The position numbers and the translations under genes were made by a program. From positions 1 to 50,982 of the forward strand of contig CAIZQU010000053.1 in NCBI GenBank assembly GCA_903935205.1: a DNA stretch of 50,982 bases, given 5' to 3'. Of the stretch, positions 28,896 through 38,506 are shown in pieces; the stretch's first letter is position 1; every line of letters starts with the position of its first letter. The notes under the pieces were generated by a model, which was given only the letters and a program-made list of their open reading frames with translations, ran no database searches and was not told the origin of the DNA. The DNA comes from an uncultured cyanobacterium. GTDB taxonomy: Bacteria > Cyanobacteriota > Cyanobacteriia > PCC-6307 > Cyanobiaceae.

Positions 28896-30529
28896 TGAAG
28901 AATCCCCTTCCCCCGCTCGCCAGGCGGAACAGCGTGATCTCCGATGAGCCTGGCGCCGCTGGGACAACCCGGCAGCCCTTCCCCCACCCCGCCGCACCTC
29001 CCCCCGTCGCCGCCCAGATCGCTGCCACCGACTCAGCGGCGGCCGTGCGCCAGCAGACCCCTGCCGCCGAGCACCCCGAGCCACTGGAGCGCCCCGATCG
29101 GCCGGAGGAGGCCTGCGGGGTGTTTGCGGTGATGGCCCCCGATCAGGCGGTGGCCAACCTCGCCTATTTCGGTCTCTACGCCCTCCAGCACCGCGGCCAG
29201 GAGTCGGCAGGGATCGCGGTGTTCAACGGCGCCAAGGTCGCCCTCCACAAGGACATGGGTCTGGTCAGCCAGGTGTTCGACCAGGAGGTTCTCGAACGGA
29301 TGCCCGGTGAGCTGGCGATCGGCCACAACCGTTACTCCACCACCGGCAGCAGCAAGGTCTGCAATGCCCAGCCGGTGGTGCTGATGACCCGGCTCGGCCC
29401 CATGGCCCTGGCCCATAACGGCAATCTGGTCAACGCCGCCGAGCTGCGCCAGTCGCTGCGGGATCGGGGTGAGGAGTTCACCTCCAGCACCGATTCTGAG
29501 CTGATCGCCCTGGCGATCCAACAGGCGGTGGAGGCCGGCCTCGACTGGGATGGCGCCATCCGTGCCGCCGCCGGCCGCTGTCGCGGCGCCTTCAGCCTGG
29601 TGATCGGCACCCCCGATGGCCTCTTTGCCCTGCGCGACGGCTACGGCATCCGACCGCTGGTGTTCGGATTGATCGGGCAGCGGGAGCTGGCCCAGTGGGT
29701 GGTGAGCAGCGAGACGTGCGGACTCGACATCATCGGTGCCCAGTTCATCGACGACGTTCAGCCCGGCGAACTGGTGCTGTTCCGCCAGGGTGATCCCCAA
29801 CCCCTGCGCCAGCGATGGATTGAGGAACCGTCCAGGTTGTGTGTGTTCGAAATGATCTATTTCGCTCGCCCGGACAGCCGCTTCTTTGGTGAATCGCTCT
29901 ACAGCTATCGCGTCCGCATTGGCGAGGTGCTGGCCCGCGAGACGCCGGTGGAAGCCGACATCGTGATCGGGGTTCCCGATTCGGGCATTCCGGCTGCGAT
30001 CGGTTATTCCCAGGTCAGCGGCATCCCCTTCGCCGATGGCTTGATCAAGAACCGCTATGTCGGCCGTACCTTCATCCAGCCCACCCAGGCGATGCGCGAG
30101 GCTGGCATCCGGGTGAAGCTCAACCCCCTGCCCGATGTGCTGGAGGGCAAACGGGTGGTGGTGATCGATGATTCGATCGTGCGCGGCACCACCAGCCGCA
30201 AGCTGGTCCAGGCCCTGCGCGATGCCGGCGCCACCGAGGTGCACATGCGGATCAGTTCGCCGCCGGTCACCCACCCCTGCTTCTACGGCATCGACACCGA
30301 CACCCAGGATCATCTGATCGCCGCCCGCCTCACCCTGGCAGAGATTGAACAGCACCTCGCCGTTGATTCCCTCGCCTATCTCAGCAAGCAGGGCATGGTC
30401 GACGCCGCCACCAGCGCCTCCGGCAATTTCTGCACCGCCTGCTTCGATGGCCACTATCCGATCGCCATGGATGAGGAGACCAAGCGCAGCAAATTGATGC
30501 TCGAACCAGCCGGCCTGGCCCGCGGTTAG
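28892..30529 (+). CDS. purF: Amidophosphoribosyltransferase
   Basis: This 545-residue enzyme performs the first committed step of purine synthesis, making phosphoribosylamine from PRPP and glutamine. The N-terminal nucleophile cysteine is C75 in [10 protein letters not shown], so about 74 residues precede it; they would be removed as a propeptide. The glutaminase domain has [13 protein letters not shown] and GHNRYSTTG, and the PRPP loop is [14 protein letters not shown] at 422-435. Iron-sulfur cysteines are visible in the C-terminal part (CFYGID, NFCTACF). The family usually has a propeptide of 10-30 residues, so this start may be too early; a GTG giving Cys at about position 24 is an alternative. 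The ATGA overlap with purL favours the long form. Confidence 0.95.
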   Translation: MMKNPLPPLARRNSVISDEPGAAGTTRQPFPHPAAPPPVAAQIAATDSAAAVRQQTPAAEHPEPLERPDRPEEACGVFAVMAPDQAVANLAYFGLYALQHRGQESAGIAVFNGAKVALHKDMGLVSQVFDQEVLERMPGELAIGHNRYSTTGSSKVCNAQPVVLMTRLGPMALAHNGNLVNAAELRQSLRDRGEEFTSSTDSELIALAIQQAVEAGLDWDGAIRAAAGRCRGAFSLVIGTPDGLFALRDGYGIRPLVFGLIGQRELAQWVVSSETCGLDIIGAQFIDDVQPGELVLFRQGDPQPLRQRWIEEPSRLCVFEMIYFARPDSRFFGESLYSYRVRIGEVLARETPVEADIVIGVPDSGIPAAIGYSQVSGIPFADGLIKNRYVGRTFIQPTQAMREAGIRVKLNPLPDVLEGKRVVVIDDSIVRGTTSRKLVQALRDAGATEVHMRISSPPVTHPCFYGIDTDTQDHLIAARLTLAEIEQHLAVDSLAYLSKQGMVDAATSASGNFCTACFDGHYPIAMDEETKRSKLMLEPAGLARG

Positions 30530-30810
30530 GGCCTCAGACCCGCGGCCCACCGGCGGGCAGCTGTGCTCAGGATGGCTGGAGCCAACCGAGGCCAACCGAC
30601 CAGCGGTGGCTTCAGCCTGGCAGCAGGGTTGGGCTGAGCACCGGCAAGGCTGCCAGCTGGCCCCGCAAGCCGAATCCGTCCACCCGGACCCCTTGCCACC
30701 CCGGATGACCTCGACAGCCTGGAGGCAGCGGTGCAGCGGGCCGCCGGCCGCCGGCCTGAATCGGGGCGCCTGCCGGGCCTGGGCCGAGCAGCGCCACAGC
30801 CCGGAGGTGT

Positions 30811-31749
30811 TCAGCGCCGGGCTGGAGGCGTGGCTGCAGGCGGTGCGGACCGTTCCGGGTCCCCCGTGCTGACGATCACCAGCCCGCGGCTGCGGCCGCT
30901 GCTGCTGTCGAGGGTGCGCACCGCCCGCCACAGATCCCCCGTGGCCACCCACACCGGCGGGTAGCGGTAGCGGGCCACGTCGAGGATCAGCACCCGATCG
31001 CCGTGCCGGGCATAGGCCGCCAGGGGGGAGATGTGACCGCCGCCCTGCTGGCCGAGGGCGCCGCGGTGGTAGTTGACCAGCAGCCGGTCGCTGCCATCGG
31101 CCAGGCTGCGTTGCAGCAGCCAGCGGAACTGGGCCAGGGAAAGGCTGTCGCCATGGAAGCGTTGGGCCACCACCCCCTGGCTGGCCAGCAGGCCCTGCAG
31201 CTGGGCCAGATCCATCCCCTGGCGCGCCACCTGCTCAGGCCGGACCACCGCCAGGCTGGCCGGTGCGGCGAACAGATTGGTCTGGGTCCAGAAGCGGTAG
31301 TTGCCGTAACCGGCGACGGCGGGGGCGGGTTGGCCGAGGCTGTTGAGGCTGACCACGGCGCTGGCCACGCCGCAGTAGGCCAGGTTCGCCTGGGTTTCCA
31401 ACCACTGGCTCAGGCTGCCGTAGTCGGCCCGCAGGGTCCGGCGATCGACCAGCAGGGCCTGGCCGGCGGCTGAGGCCAGGGGGATCGGGGTTGATGGCAG
31501 GGGGGCCGCGGCCGCCGGGGGCTGGTTCGCCGCCGGCGCGATGGCGGCGCCGGAACCTCCCAGGGCGCTACGGCCCATGCGGGGGACTTCAGCGGGAGCT
31601 GGAGTGCCTGGTACGGGGACGGTTGCGGCAGCTGATGGTGCCGAACCCCGTGCCGCCGGCGGTTCGGCGATCGCCAGGCCACCGGCCGCCAGGGCCAGCA
31701 GCACCGCCAGGGGAGCCGCCCCGGACCGCCATCGCCGACCGTCAGCCAT
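30811..31749 (-). CDS. Phytochelatin synthase family protein
   Basis: This is a 312-residue papain-fold enzyme. The catalytic triad is C126 (in [18 protein letters not shown]), H239 (in [10 protein letters not shown]) and D257 (in [15 protein letters not shown]). The spacings (113 and 18 residues) equal those I know for the Nostoc enzyme (C70, H183, D201). Cyanobacterial members mainly deglycinate glutathione to gamma-glutamylcysteine and make little phytochelatin. A hydrophobic segment at residues 12-28 with an AIA-like end suggests export to the periplasm, followed by a Pro/Ala linker to about residue 95. The ATG at 31749 overlaps the topoisomerase stop by eight bases, so the genes are probably cotranscribed. 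It converges on purF. Confidence 0.88.
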   Translation of the reverse strand: MADGRRWRSGAAPLAVLLALAAGGLAIAEPPAARGSAPSAAATVPVPGTPAPAEVPRMGRSALGGSGAAIAPAANQPPAAAAPLPSTPIPLASAAGQALLVDRRTLRADYGSLSQWLETQANLAYCGVASAVVSLNSLGQPAPAVAGYGNYRFWTQTNLFAAPASLAVVRPEQVARQGMDLAQLQGLLASQGVVAQRFHGDSLSLAQFRWLLQRSLADGSDRLLVNYHRGALGQQGGGHISPLAAYARHGDRVLILDVARYRYPPVWVATGDLWRAVRTLDSSSGRSRGLVIVSTGDPERSAPPAATPPARR

Positions 31750-34252
31750 GGAGCGGAACCAGGCCGCTGATCCCCCAGCCCTCGGGCAAGCCAAGATCCT
31801 GGCCGGTGCCGGCGGCATCCTCCGCTTGGAGGTCGGCGCTGAGCAGCCGCAGGCTGCGGGCCGTTGCTCCCCCTGTCCCTCCCGCCAACTGAACGCCCAC
31901 CACGGCGCAGTCGCCGCCGCGCAGATCCACCAACCAGTCGCTGCGCTCCACCAGCCGCAGGCCGATCTGACCGAGGTCGCCCCGCTGGCAGGGCCGGATC
32001 TCCTCGACCGCCAGCCGCTTCAGCCGCCCCTGGCGGGTGGCCAGCAGCACGCTGGCATCGGCTGCCACGCAGGCGGCCCCCACCACCTGCTCCCCCGGCA
32101 GCAGGCGCAGCAGCATCGGCCCCTGGGCTGCCCTTCCCAGTAGCGGCAGGCTGTGATCCCGTACCGCCAGCCGCAGCAGCCGGCCGGTGCTGCTGGCCAC
32201 CACCAGCTCGCGACCCTCCTCGCAGGCGACCACCCGCTGCAGCTCCACCCCATCCTTGAGTTTGAGCACGGTGGCGGCCCGTCCCGAGAGCTCCAGGAAC
32301 TCCTCGATCGGCAACCGTTTGAAGCGTCCGTCGCTGCTGAGCAGTCCGAGGCTGGTGCGGCTGTGCTTGGGCAGGGGCAGCAGTTGCACCACCCGATCTC
32401 CCGCCAGGCTGTCGGGCAGGAACTTCTCCAGCGGGCCGCTCTGCTGGCCGGCGAACTCCCAGCGCAGCAGCGCCACCCGGCCGGTGGCGCTGAAGGCCAG
32501 CAGGCTGGGTTCGTCGGCCACCGGCAGGATCAGTTGGGCGGGGGCCGGATGATCGCCGATGGGGGCGGCCTCGTCGAGGTGGAGCCTTCCGAGGGTCTGG
32601 GGGGTGACGATCCGCACCTGGCCATCGGCCTGGATCAGCAGGCGGCTGTCGCTGGCCAGGGCCCCGAAGGCCTGCTGCCTCTGCTGCTCGGTGCTCGGGC
32701 GGACCGCAGCGGCCCGCTGGGCCACCAGGGCATCGCCCCCTTCCACCAGGCGGGTGCGGCGGGGGGTGGCGTAGCGCTTGCGCAGCCCTTTGAGCTCGCT
32801 CACCATCGTGTTGAGCAGGGTGGCGCGGTCATCGAGCAGCAGGCGCAGGCGGCTGCGCTCCACCCGCAACTCTTCGGCCTCCTTGCGCAGGCTCTCCTGC
32901 TCCAGGCCGGTGAGGCGCCGCAGGGGCATGGCCAGCACGGCATCGGCCTGGCGTTCGCTGAGGTTGAGGCGCACCTGCAGGGCGGCCCGGGCCGTGGCCG
33001 CGTCGGCCGCGGCGGTGATCATGGCGATCACCTCCTGCAGCTGGGCCAGTGCCTTGATCAATCCCTCCACCACCTCAAGTCTGTCCTCACAGCGTTTGAG
33101 GGCGTGGCGGGTGCGGCGCAGCAGGGTGAGTTCGCGGTACTCCAGGAAGTGCTGCAGCAGTCCCCGCAGGCTCAACTGTTGGGGTTGACCGTTGACCAAG
33201 GCGAGCAGGATCGCACCGAAATTGCTCTGCAGGGCGGTGCGGCGCTGCAGTTCGGTGAGCACGGTGGCGGCGTCGGCATCGCGCCGCACTTCAACCACCA
33301 CCCGCATGCCTTCGCGATCGCTTTCATCGCGGATGTCGGCGATGCCGGTGATGCGACCCTCATTGACCTGTTCGGCCAGCTTCTCGATCCAGCCCGCCTT
33401 GCTGAGCTGGTAGGGAAGTTCAGTGATCACCACGGCGCCGCGGCGGTGGCGGCCCTTGCCGGGTTGGACCTCCTCGATGTGGGCGACGCCCCGCATCGGG
33501 ATGCTGCCCCGGCCGCTGAGGTAGGTGTCGCGCAGGCCGCTGCCGAGCAGCACCTCGCCCCCGGTGGGGAAATCGGGCCCCGGCACCAGTTCCAGCAGCT
33601 TGGCGTCGCTGAGGTCCGGTTTGCGGATCAGGGCGATCAGGGCATCCACCACCTCGCCGAGGTTGTGGGGGGGGATGCTGGTGGCCATGCCCACGGCGAT
33701 GCCGGAGCAGCCGTTGAGCAGCAGGAAGGGCAGCTGGGCGGGCAGAACGGTGGGTTCTTGCTGGGAACCGTCGAAATTGGGCGCAAAATCGACTGTGTCG
33801 CTGCCGATCTCATCGAGCATCCCCTCGTTGGCAATCGGGGCCAGCCGGGTTTCGGTGTAGCGCATCGCCGCCGGCGGGTCGTCGTCGACCGAACCGAAGT
33901 TGCCGTGGCCATCGAGCAGTGGATGGCGGCTGGCGAAGCTCTGCACCAGCCGCACCAGGGCGTCATAGACCGCCTGATCGCCGTGGGGGTGATATTTGCC
34001 CAGCACATCGCCCACCACCCGAGCGCATTTGCGGTAAGGGCGATCGGGCGTGAGCCCGAGCTCATGCATCGCGAACAGGATCCGGCGCTGAACGGGCTTG
34101 AGGCCATCGCGCACATCGGGCAGGGCCCTCCCCACGATCACGCTCATCGCGTATTCGAGGTAGGAGCGCTGCATCTCCTGATGCAGGGCGATCGGCTCGA
34201 TCCGCCCCTGATTCGGATCCTCGGTCGCTCCCCCGGCGCGGTCCTCGGCCAT
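31742..34252 (-). CDS. Type IIA DNA topoisomerase subunit A (GyrA/ParC family)
   Basis: This 836-residue breakage-reunion subunit of gyrase or topoisomerase IV has the active-site tyrosine Y132 in [10 protein letters not shown] and [11 protein letters not shown] at 87-97. The C-terminal domain has six-bladed repeats but no exact GyrA-box; the nearest is CQRGDLG at about 755-761, which favours a topoisomerase-IV-like or weakly wrapping enzyme. The residue equivalent to E. coli GyrA Ser83 is Gln93. In related genomes this locus is annotated either gyrA or parC, and a second A subunit usually exists elsewhere. The ATG at 34252 precedes the conserved region by about 25 residues. Upstream, on the same strand, are TPR and queG genes. 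Confidence 0.93.
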   Translation of the reverse strand: MAEDRAGGATEDPNQGRIEPIALHQEMQRSYLEYAMSVIVGRALPDVRDGLKPVQRRILFAMHELGLTPDRPYRKCARVVGDVLGKYHPHGDQAVYDALVRLVQSFASRHPLLDGHGNFGSVDDDPPAAMRYTETRLAPIANEGMLDEIGSDTVDFAPNFDGSQQEPTVLPAQLPFLLLNGCSGIAVGMATSIPPHNLGEVVDALIALIRKPDLSDAKLLELVPGPDFPTGGEVLLGSGLRDTYLSGRGSIPMRGVAHIEEVQPGKGRHRRGAVVITELPYQLSKAGWIEKLAEQVNEGRITGIADIRDESDREGMRVVVEVRRDADAATVLTELQRRTALQSNFGAILLALVNGQPQQLSLRGLLQHFLEYRELTLLRRTRHALKRCEDRLEVVEGLIKALAQLQEVIAMITAAADAATARAALQVRLNLSERQADAVLAMPLRRLTGLEQESLRKEAEELRVERSRLRLLLDDRATLLNTMVSELKGLRKRYATPRRTRLVEGGDALVAQRAAAVRPSTEQQRQQAFGALASDSRLLIQADGQVRIVTPQTLGRLHLDEAAPIGDHPAPAQLILPVADEPSLLAFSATGRVALLRWEFAGQQSGPLEKFLPDSLAGDRVVQLLPLPKHSRTSLGLLSSDGRFKRLPIEEFLELSGRAATVLKLKDGVELQRVVACEEGRELVVASSTGRLLRLAVRDHSLPLLGRAAQGPMLLRLLPGEQVVGAACVAADASVLLATRQGRLKRLAVEEIRPCQRGDLGQIGLRLVERSDWLVDLRGGDCAVVGVQLAGGTGGATARSLRLLSADLQAEDAAGTGQDLGLPEGWGISGLVPLHG

Positions 34253-34327
34253 CCAGTGCTCGACTCAGGGGCTCAGGTCGGGGGCCAGCCTACAGATGGC
34301 GGCAGGCCTGGTCCGCGGCGCACCGGA

Positions 34328-35308
34328 TCAGGGGCCGTCCTGGTCCCGCTCGCTGCCGGCGTTGGCATTGGCCCGGTCCACGTTCGGTTTGAGTTCCGGC
34401 CGGGCCAACAGCAGCCGGGTGGCGGCCTGGAGCCGCTCCCCCCAGAGCTGCTCCTTGCGGTAGCTATCGAGCACGTAATTCGGATCCTCCGCCAGGGCCT
34501 GCTGGGCCAGGCGCAAGGCTTCCCGCTGATCGCCAGGGCCGCGGCCGTTCAACACCGCTGCCACCGCCAGGCTGGTTTCGGCCACATCCGGTTTGATCTT
34601 CAGCACCTGGCGCCAGCGCTGCAGGGCGTCCTCGCTGCGGCCGGCCTCGAACAGAACCAGGCCTTGATTGTTGATCGCCTCCCAGAAGCCTGGACGCAGC
34701 TTCGCGGCCTGCTCGTAGGACCGAAGGGCCAGGTTGGGCTGGCGCAGCAGCAGCTGGGTGTTGCCCAGATCGAAGTGGGCGCCGGCATTGCGGGGGTCGA
34801 GCTCCAGACCGCGGCGCAGCAGGGGCAGGGCCTGGGCCGGACGGTTCTTGCGCAGCTCCAGGGAGCCTTCGGCAAACCAGATGCCGGCGTTGCCCGGATC
34901 CAGTCGCTTGGCCCGGCTGAGGGCGACCAGGGCGAGGTCGGGCTCGCCGCTGCGCACCCGGGCTTCGGCCAGCAGGATCCATCCGAGGGGTTCGGAGGGC
35001 AGCAGTCGCACCGTCAGCTCCGCCAGCCGGGCCGCGTCATCGGCTTGACCGAGCCGCAGCAACCGTGCCGCCGCCTGGGCGATGCCCATGCCAGCCTCGT
35101 TCAGCTCCCGCTGCTGGGGCAGAAAGACGTAGGGCACCAGGGCCTGGGCCGGCGCCTGTCCCAGCAGGGCCGCCGCCAAGGGCACGGCCAGGGCAACGCC
35201 CAGGGCCCGCCGGCGTCGATCGCCAGCGACCGCCGATTCCCTGCCCTGGTGCTGCTCGGATCGGCCTTTCCCTGACCTGAGCAGTCCAAGCAAATGCCCC
35301 AGGCCCAC
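34328..35308 (-). CDS. TPR-repeat protein with N-terminal membrane anchor or signal
   Basis: This is a 326-residue protein read from a GTG at 35308. A basic stretch (RRRR, about residue 34) precedes a hydrophobic segment (ALGVALAVPLAAALLGQAPAQA, residues 36-57) that serves as signal peptide or anchor. From about residue 75 to 255 there are five or six TPR units (for example LALVALSRAKRLDPGNAGIWFA and PLLRRGLELDPRNAGAHFDLG). TPR arrays mediate protein-protein contacts; the partner is unknown. The frame continues upstream to 35620, into queG, which is not credible. The queG stop is 25 bases upstream and the topoisomerase start 75 bases downstream, an arrangement conserved in picocyanobacteria. 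Confidence 0.85.
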   Translation of the reverse strand: MGLGHLLGLLRSGKGRSEQHQGRESAVAGDRRRRALGVALAVPLAAALLGQAPAQALVPYVFLPQQRELNEAGMGIAQAAARLLRLGQADDAARLAELTVRLLPSEPLGWILLAEARVRSGEPDLALVALSRAKRLDPGNAGIWFAEGSLELRKNRPAQALPLLRRGLELDPRNAGAHFDLGNTQLLLRQPNLALRSYEQAAKLRPGFWEAINNQGLVLFEAGRSEDALQRWRQVLKIKPDVAETSLAVAAVLNGRGPGDQREALRLAQQALAEDPNYVLDSYRKEQLWGERLQAATRLLLARPELKPNVDRANANAGSERDQDGP

Positions 35309-35333
35309 GGATTCACAACGAATGCAGACCAGC

Positions 35334-36377
35334 CTAGGGAGGACCTCCCCCCCCATCCAGCGCTGCTCTGATATTGCGGCGCCACATGGCTGGTTTGATC
35401 CGCCGCAGGGCCGAGGCCCGCAACCGTTCCTCCCAGGTGGCGTCGCTCCAGCCCAGGGCCTCCGCGCCATCGAGATCCAGGAGCCAGGGTCGCGGCTGCA
35501 GGTCGGGATCGTCGCTGGTTGGCAGCGGCCGCTGGTTCCATGGGCAGACCTCCTGGCAGATGTCGCACCCCGCCACCCAGCCCTGGAGGGAGCCAGCGAT
35601 GGCGGCAGGCAGCTCGACATCCCGGTTCTCGATGGTGTGGTAGGCGATGCAGCGGCGTGAATCCACCACGAAGGGCTCCACGATCGCGCCGGTCGGGCAG
35701 GCCACCAGGCAGCGGCGGCAGCTGCCGCACAGGGGTTCAGCCGGCCGATCGGCGGGCAGCGGCAGGGTGGTGAGCAGGTGGCCCAGCAGCAGCCAGGAGC
35801 CCCGGTTGCGATGGATCAGGTTGCCGTGCTTGCCGATCCAGCCCAGTCCCGCCGCCTCGGCCCAGGCCTTATCCAACAGGGGAGCACTGTCGACGCAGGC
35901 ACGCCAGGCGGTGCCGGGCACCCTGACCTCGAGCCAGCGGCCCAGATGGCGCAGGCGTTTATCGATCACCCGGTGGTAGTCGCGTCCCCAGCCGTAACGG
36001 GCCACCTTCAGGGCTCCTGGCCGCTGTTGGGCGGCCACGTGATAGGGGAGACCCACCGCCAGCAGGCTGCGCACCCCGGGCAGCAGCGCTTCCACCGAAC
36101 GGCGGCGGGGATCGGCCATCCAGCCCATCGCCCCCTGGTGACCGGCCGCCAGCCAGCGCTCCAGGGCGGCGGTGCGCAGCTGCAGATCCGCCCCGCCCGG
36201 TACCGGCGCGATCCCCACCGGATCGAAACCCAGGCGCCCGGCTTCGGCGCGCAGCTGTCGCGTCAGCTCCTCCAGGTTCTCCAGGTCGCTGGAGCGGCGC
36301 CGGCCATCCCCGGCGCCGCTCAGGCTGGCTGGTGGTTCAGCCGGTGGATCCACTGGTGGCACGGCTGGTGACTTCAA
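35334..36377 (-). CDS. queG: Epoxyqueuosine reductase
   Basis: This 347-residue cytosolic cobalamin- and iron-sulfur-dependent enzyme reduces epoxyqueuosine in tRNA to queuosine. Two [4Fe-4S] clusters are indicated by C217-x2-C220-x2-C223-x3-C227 and by C271-x2-C274-x3-C278, with C243 in between. CVDSAPLLDKAWAEAAGLGWIGKH (161-184) contains the conserved Asp and the lysine-rich loop. The longest frame starts with TTG at 36377; in-frame GTG codons at 36362 and 36353 are equally good, since the first 30 residues are Pro/Ala-rich and not conserved. It is divergent from the HpsJ-like gene. Confidence 0.93.
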   Translation of the reverse strand: MKSPAVPPVDPPAEPPASLSGAGDGRRRSSDLENLEELTRQLRAEAGRLGFDPVGIAPVPGGADLQLRTAALERWLAAGHQGAMGWMADPRRRSVEALLPGVRSLLAVGLPYHVAAQQRPGALKVARYGWGRDYHRVIDKRLRHLGRWLEVRVPGTAWRACVDSAPLLDKAWAEAAGLGWIGKHGNLIHRNRGSWLLLGHLLTTLPLPADRPAEPLCGSCRRCLVACPTGAIVEPFVVDSRRCIAYHTIENRDVELPAAIAGSLQGWVAGCDICQEVCPWNQRPLPTSDDPDLQPRPWLLDLDGAEALGWSDATWEERLRASALRRIKPAMWRRNIRAALDGGGGPP

Positions 36378-36415
36378 GCGATGCCGGTAAAGTCCCTGCA
36401 GTTATCGACTATCGC

Positions 36416-37066
36416 GTGCTGGCCTCCTCCTCCTCCCGTTTCAGTCCCCTCATGCGCTGGATCGGAATCACCCTGCTGGTGCTTCTGGTGCTCCAGCTGC
36501 TTGCGGTTCTGCTGCTCTGGGACTGGAACACGGAGGCCTTCCGCCAGCTGCTGGTGGAGCGCCTGATCCAGCAGTCGCCGATGGGGCTGATTGGGCTGGT
36601 GTTGATGTATCTCTCCGCCCGTCTCGATGACGAGGGCAGCGGCCGCACACCGTTGCTCTGGGCCGTCTGCCTGCTCAGCGGTCTGCTGGCGGTGTTGCTC
36701 ACCGCTGCCCTGCCGGTGGCCTTCGGTGGCGACCGCATCCTCCAGGAGCAGGCGGATCAGCAGCTCGCCAGCAAGCGGGGTCAGCTGGAGATGGCCCGCC
36801 AGCAGAGCAAGGATCCGGCGGTGCTGCAGCAGCTGATCAAGCAGGCCGAGGCCAGTGGCCAGGTTCCCGCCAGTGCCACCGCTGCCCAGAAGACCCAGGC
36901 GGCCCGCACCTTCATCGATCGCCAGCTGCAGCAGATGGAGGACCAGTTCAAGCAGACCGAGCAGACCAGCAAGGTGGCCATCAACCAGCGGCGCTTCGGT
37001 TCCTCCGGTGGCGCCATCGCCCTGATCGTGGCCTTCACCATCCTCTGCCTGGGCAGCGTTCTCTGA
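36416..37066 (+). CDS. HpsJ-like membrane protein
   Basis: This is a 216-residue protein with hydrophobic helices at about residues 16-35, 56-69, 80-102 and 198-215. Between helix 3 and 4 is a Gln/Ala/Lys-rich region (RILQEQADQQLASKRGQLEMARQQ... and QLQQMEDQFKQTEQ) forming a coiled coil. This layout resembles the HpsJ family linked to hormogonium polysaccharide export in filamentous cyanobacteria; in unicellular species its role is unknown. GTG 36416 is chosen; ATG 36452, beginning MRWIGI, is an alternative. The promoter region is shared with divergent queG. DUF502, nusB and ftsY follow on the same strand. Confidence 0.7.
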   Translation: MLASSSSRFSPLMRWIGITLLVLLVLQLLAVLLLWDWNTEAFRQLLVERLIQQSPMGLIGLVLMYLSARLDDEGSGRTPLLWAVCLLSGLLAVLLTAALPVAFGGDRILQEQADQQLASKRGQLEMARQQSKDPAVLQQLIKQAEASGQVPASATAAQKTQAARTFIDRQLQQMEDQFKQTEQTSKVAINQRRFGSSGGAIALIVAFTILCLGSVL

Positions 37067-37133
37067 GGCGACCGACCCCTGAGGGCCCCCCGCGGGTGGT
37101 TACCGTTGGAGACCAGACCGCGATCACCGTTCC

Positions 37134-37862
37134 TTGGATTCCACCAGCCCACGACCGGATGAGCCGCTGGCGTCCCGGTTGCAGCAGGACCTCAAGAACG
37201 ACCTGATCGCTGGTCTGCTGGTGGTCATCCCGCTGGCGACGACGATCTGGCTGGCCACCACGGTCAGCCGGTTCGTGCTGGCCTTCCTGACTTCGATCCC
37301 GAAGCAGTTCAATCCCTTCAATACCCTCAATCCGCTGCTTCAGGAGCTGATCAACCTGGGGGTTGGCCTGCTGGTGCCATTGCTCGGCATCCTGTTGATC
37401 GGCCTGATGGCCCGCAACATCGTCGGCCGCTGGCTGCTGGAGTTCGGCGAGGGAACGCTGCTGCGCATTCCCCTGGCCGGCTCCGTCTACAAAACCCTCA
37501 AGCAGCTGCTCGAAACCTTCCTGCGGGACAACTCCAGCCGCTTCCGTCGTGTGGTTCTGGTGGAGTATCCCCGCGAGGGCCTCTATGCCCTGGGCTTCGT
37601 GACCGGCACGATCGGCTCCGCCGTGCAGGCCGGTTTCAGTGAACCGATGCTGAGCGTCTTCATCCCCACCGCCCCCAACCCCACCACCGGTTGGTATGCC
37701 GTGGTGCCTGAGACGTCGGTGCGGGATCTGGAACTCAGCGTTGAGGATGCCTTCCGTACGATCATTTCCGCCGGCATCGTCAGCCCCGACGAGCGCGGCA
37801 CGACCTCCAACCGCAGCTTCTCCAGCTTGATGGCCCAGCTGCGTGCTCCCCAGTTCTCGTGA
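37134..37862 (+). CDS. DUF502-family membrane protein
   Basis: This 242-residue protein starts at TTG 37134. Two strong hydrophobic segments lie at about residues 24-52 (DLIAGLLVVIPLATTIWLATTVSRFVLAF) and 72-95 (GVGLLVPLLGILLIGLMARNIVG), followed by a soluble beta-rich domain (PLAGSVYKTLKQLLETFL, VVLVEYPREGLYALGFVTG, VFIPTAPNPTTGWYAVVPE). These are the hallmarks of DUF502, a conserved bacterial inner-membrane family of unknown function. nusB starts 10 bases after the stop, so the two are almost certainly cotranscribed. Confidence 0.9.
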   Translation: MDSTSPRPDEPLASRLQQDLKNDLIAGLLVVIPLATTIWLATTVSRFVLAFLTSIPKQFNPFNTLNPLLQELINLGVGLLVPLLGILLIGLMARNIVGRWLLEFGEGTLLRIPLAGSVYKTLKQLLETFLRDNSSRFRRVVLVEYPREGLYALGFVTGTIGSAVQAGFSEPMLSVFIPTAPNPTTGWYAVVPETSVRDLELSVEDAFRTIISAGIVSPDERGTTSNRSFSSLMAQLRAPQFS

Positions 37863-37872
37863 TCCGTTGCTG

Positions 37873-38502
37873 ATGCAGAGCCGCACTCTCTCGCGTGAAC
37901 TGGCCCTGCTGATCCTGGGCCAGATTCCTGATCGGGCCGCCGCCGCGGCGCCCGCCGCCGATACCCCCCTCGAAACCGTGCTGCTCCAGGCCCTGGCCAG
38001 CCTGGCGGAGCATGTGCGCGAATCCCTCGACCATTCCGCCGAGGACCTGCGCCAGGCGGAGCAGCAGCTGCTCGACAGCGAGCTGCAGGAGGCCGGCGGC
38101 GACAGCCTGCCCCGGGTTCGCCAGCACCTGCGCGATGGTCTGGGGCGGGCCGAGCAGGCCCTCAACCGCCTCTCGGCCAGCCTGGAGCTGCCCCGCCTGC
38201 TGCTTCTGGCCGACCAGGACGGGGTCCGTCGCGATGCCCTGGCCCGAGCCAGCGGCGTCTTGCGGGATCGGCCGTCGATCGATCGCCGCCTCGATGCGGT
38301 GATGGAGGGCTGGCGACTGACCCGCCTGCCCCGGATCGACCGCGACATCCTGAGGTTGGCGGTGGTCGATCTGGAGACCTTCGACACGCCGCCGGCGGTG
38401 GCCTGCAACGAGGCCGTGGAGCTGGCCAATCGCTACAGCGATGAGCAGGGGCGCCGCATGATCAACGGCGTGCTGCGACGCTTCACCACCGCGCAGGTCT
38501 GA
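37873..38502 (+). CDS. nusB: Transcription antitermination factor NusB
   Basis: This 209-residue all-helical RNA-binding protein acts with NusE (S10) at boxA sites to prevent premature termination of rRNA transcripts. The C-terminal part carries the family pattern: LDAVMEGWRLTRLPRIDRDILRLAVVDL and the ACNEAVELANRYSDEQGRRMINGVL helix. It is 60-70 residues longer than E. coli NusB, with the extra helices between residues 20 and 110, as in other cyanobacterial members. The ATG at 37873 lies 10 bases after the DUF502 stop; the in-frame upstream start would overlap that gene. ftsY starts four bases downstream. Confidence 0.93.
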   Translation: MQSRTLSRELALLILGQIPDRAAAAAPAADTPLETVLLQALASLAEHVRESLDHSAEDLRQAEQQLLDSELQEAGGDSLPRVRQHLRDGLGRAEQALNRLSASLELPRLLLLADQDGVRRDALARASGVLRDRPSIDRRLDAVMEGWRLTRLPRIDRDILRLAVVDLETFDTPPAVACNEAVELANRYSDEQGRRMINGVLRRFTTAQV

Positions 38503-38506
38503 GGCG

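Noticed and set aside
26430..29084. 884-residue frame opposite purL
   Set aside because: Antisense shadow of purL with no conserved motif.
30606..30872. Short plus-strand frame between purF and the phytochelatin synthase gene
   Set aside because: A helix-like stretch near its end looks protein-like, but it would need a frameshift to join an acidic upstream stretch and no family is recognised; at most a decayed remnant.
32153..35275. 1040-residue open frame on the plus strand opposite the topoisomerase and TPR genes
   Set aside because: It is an antisense shadow caused by high GC and codon bias; composition is Gly/Gln/His-rich without domains, and both genes on the minus strand are certain.
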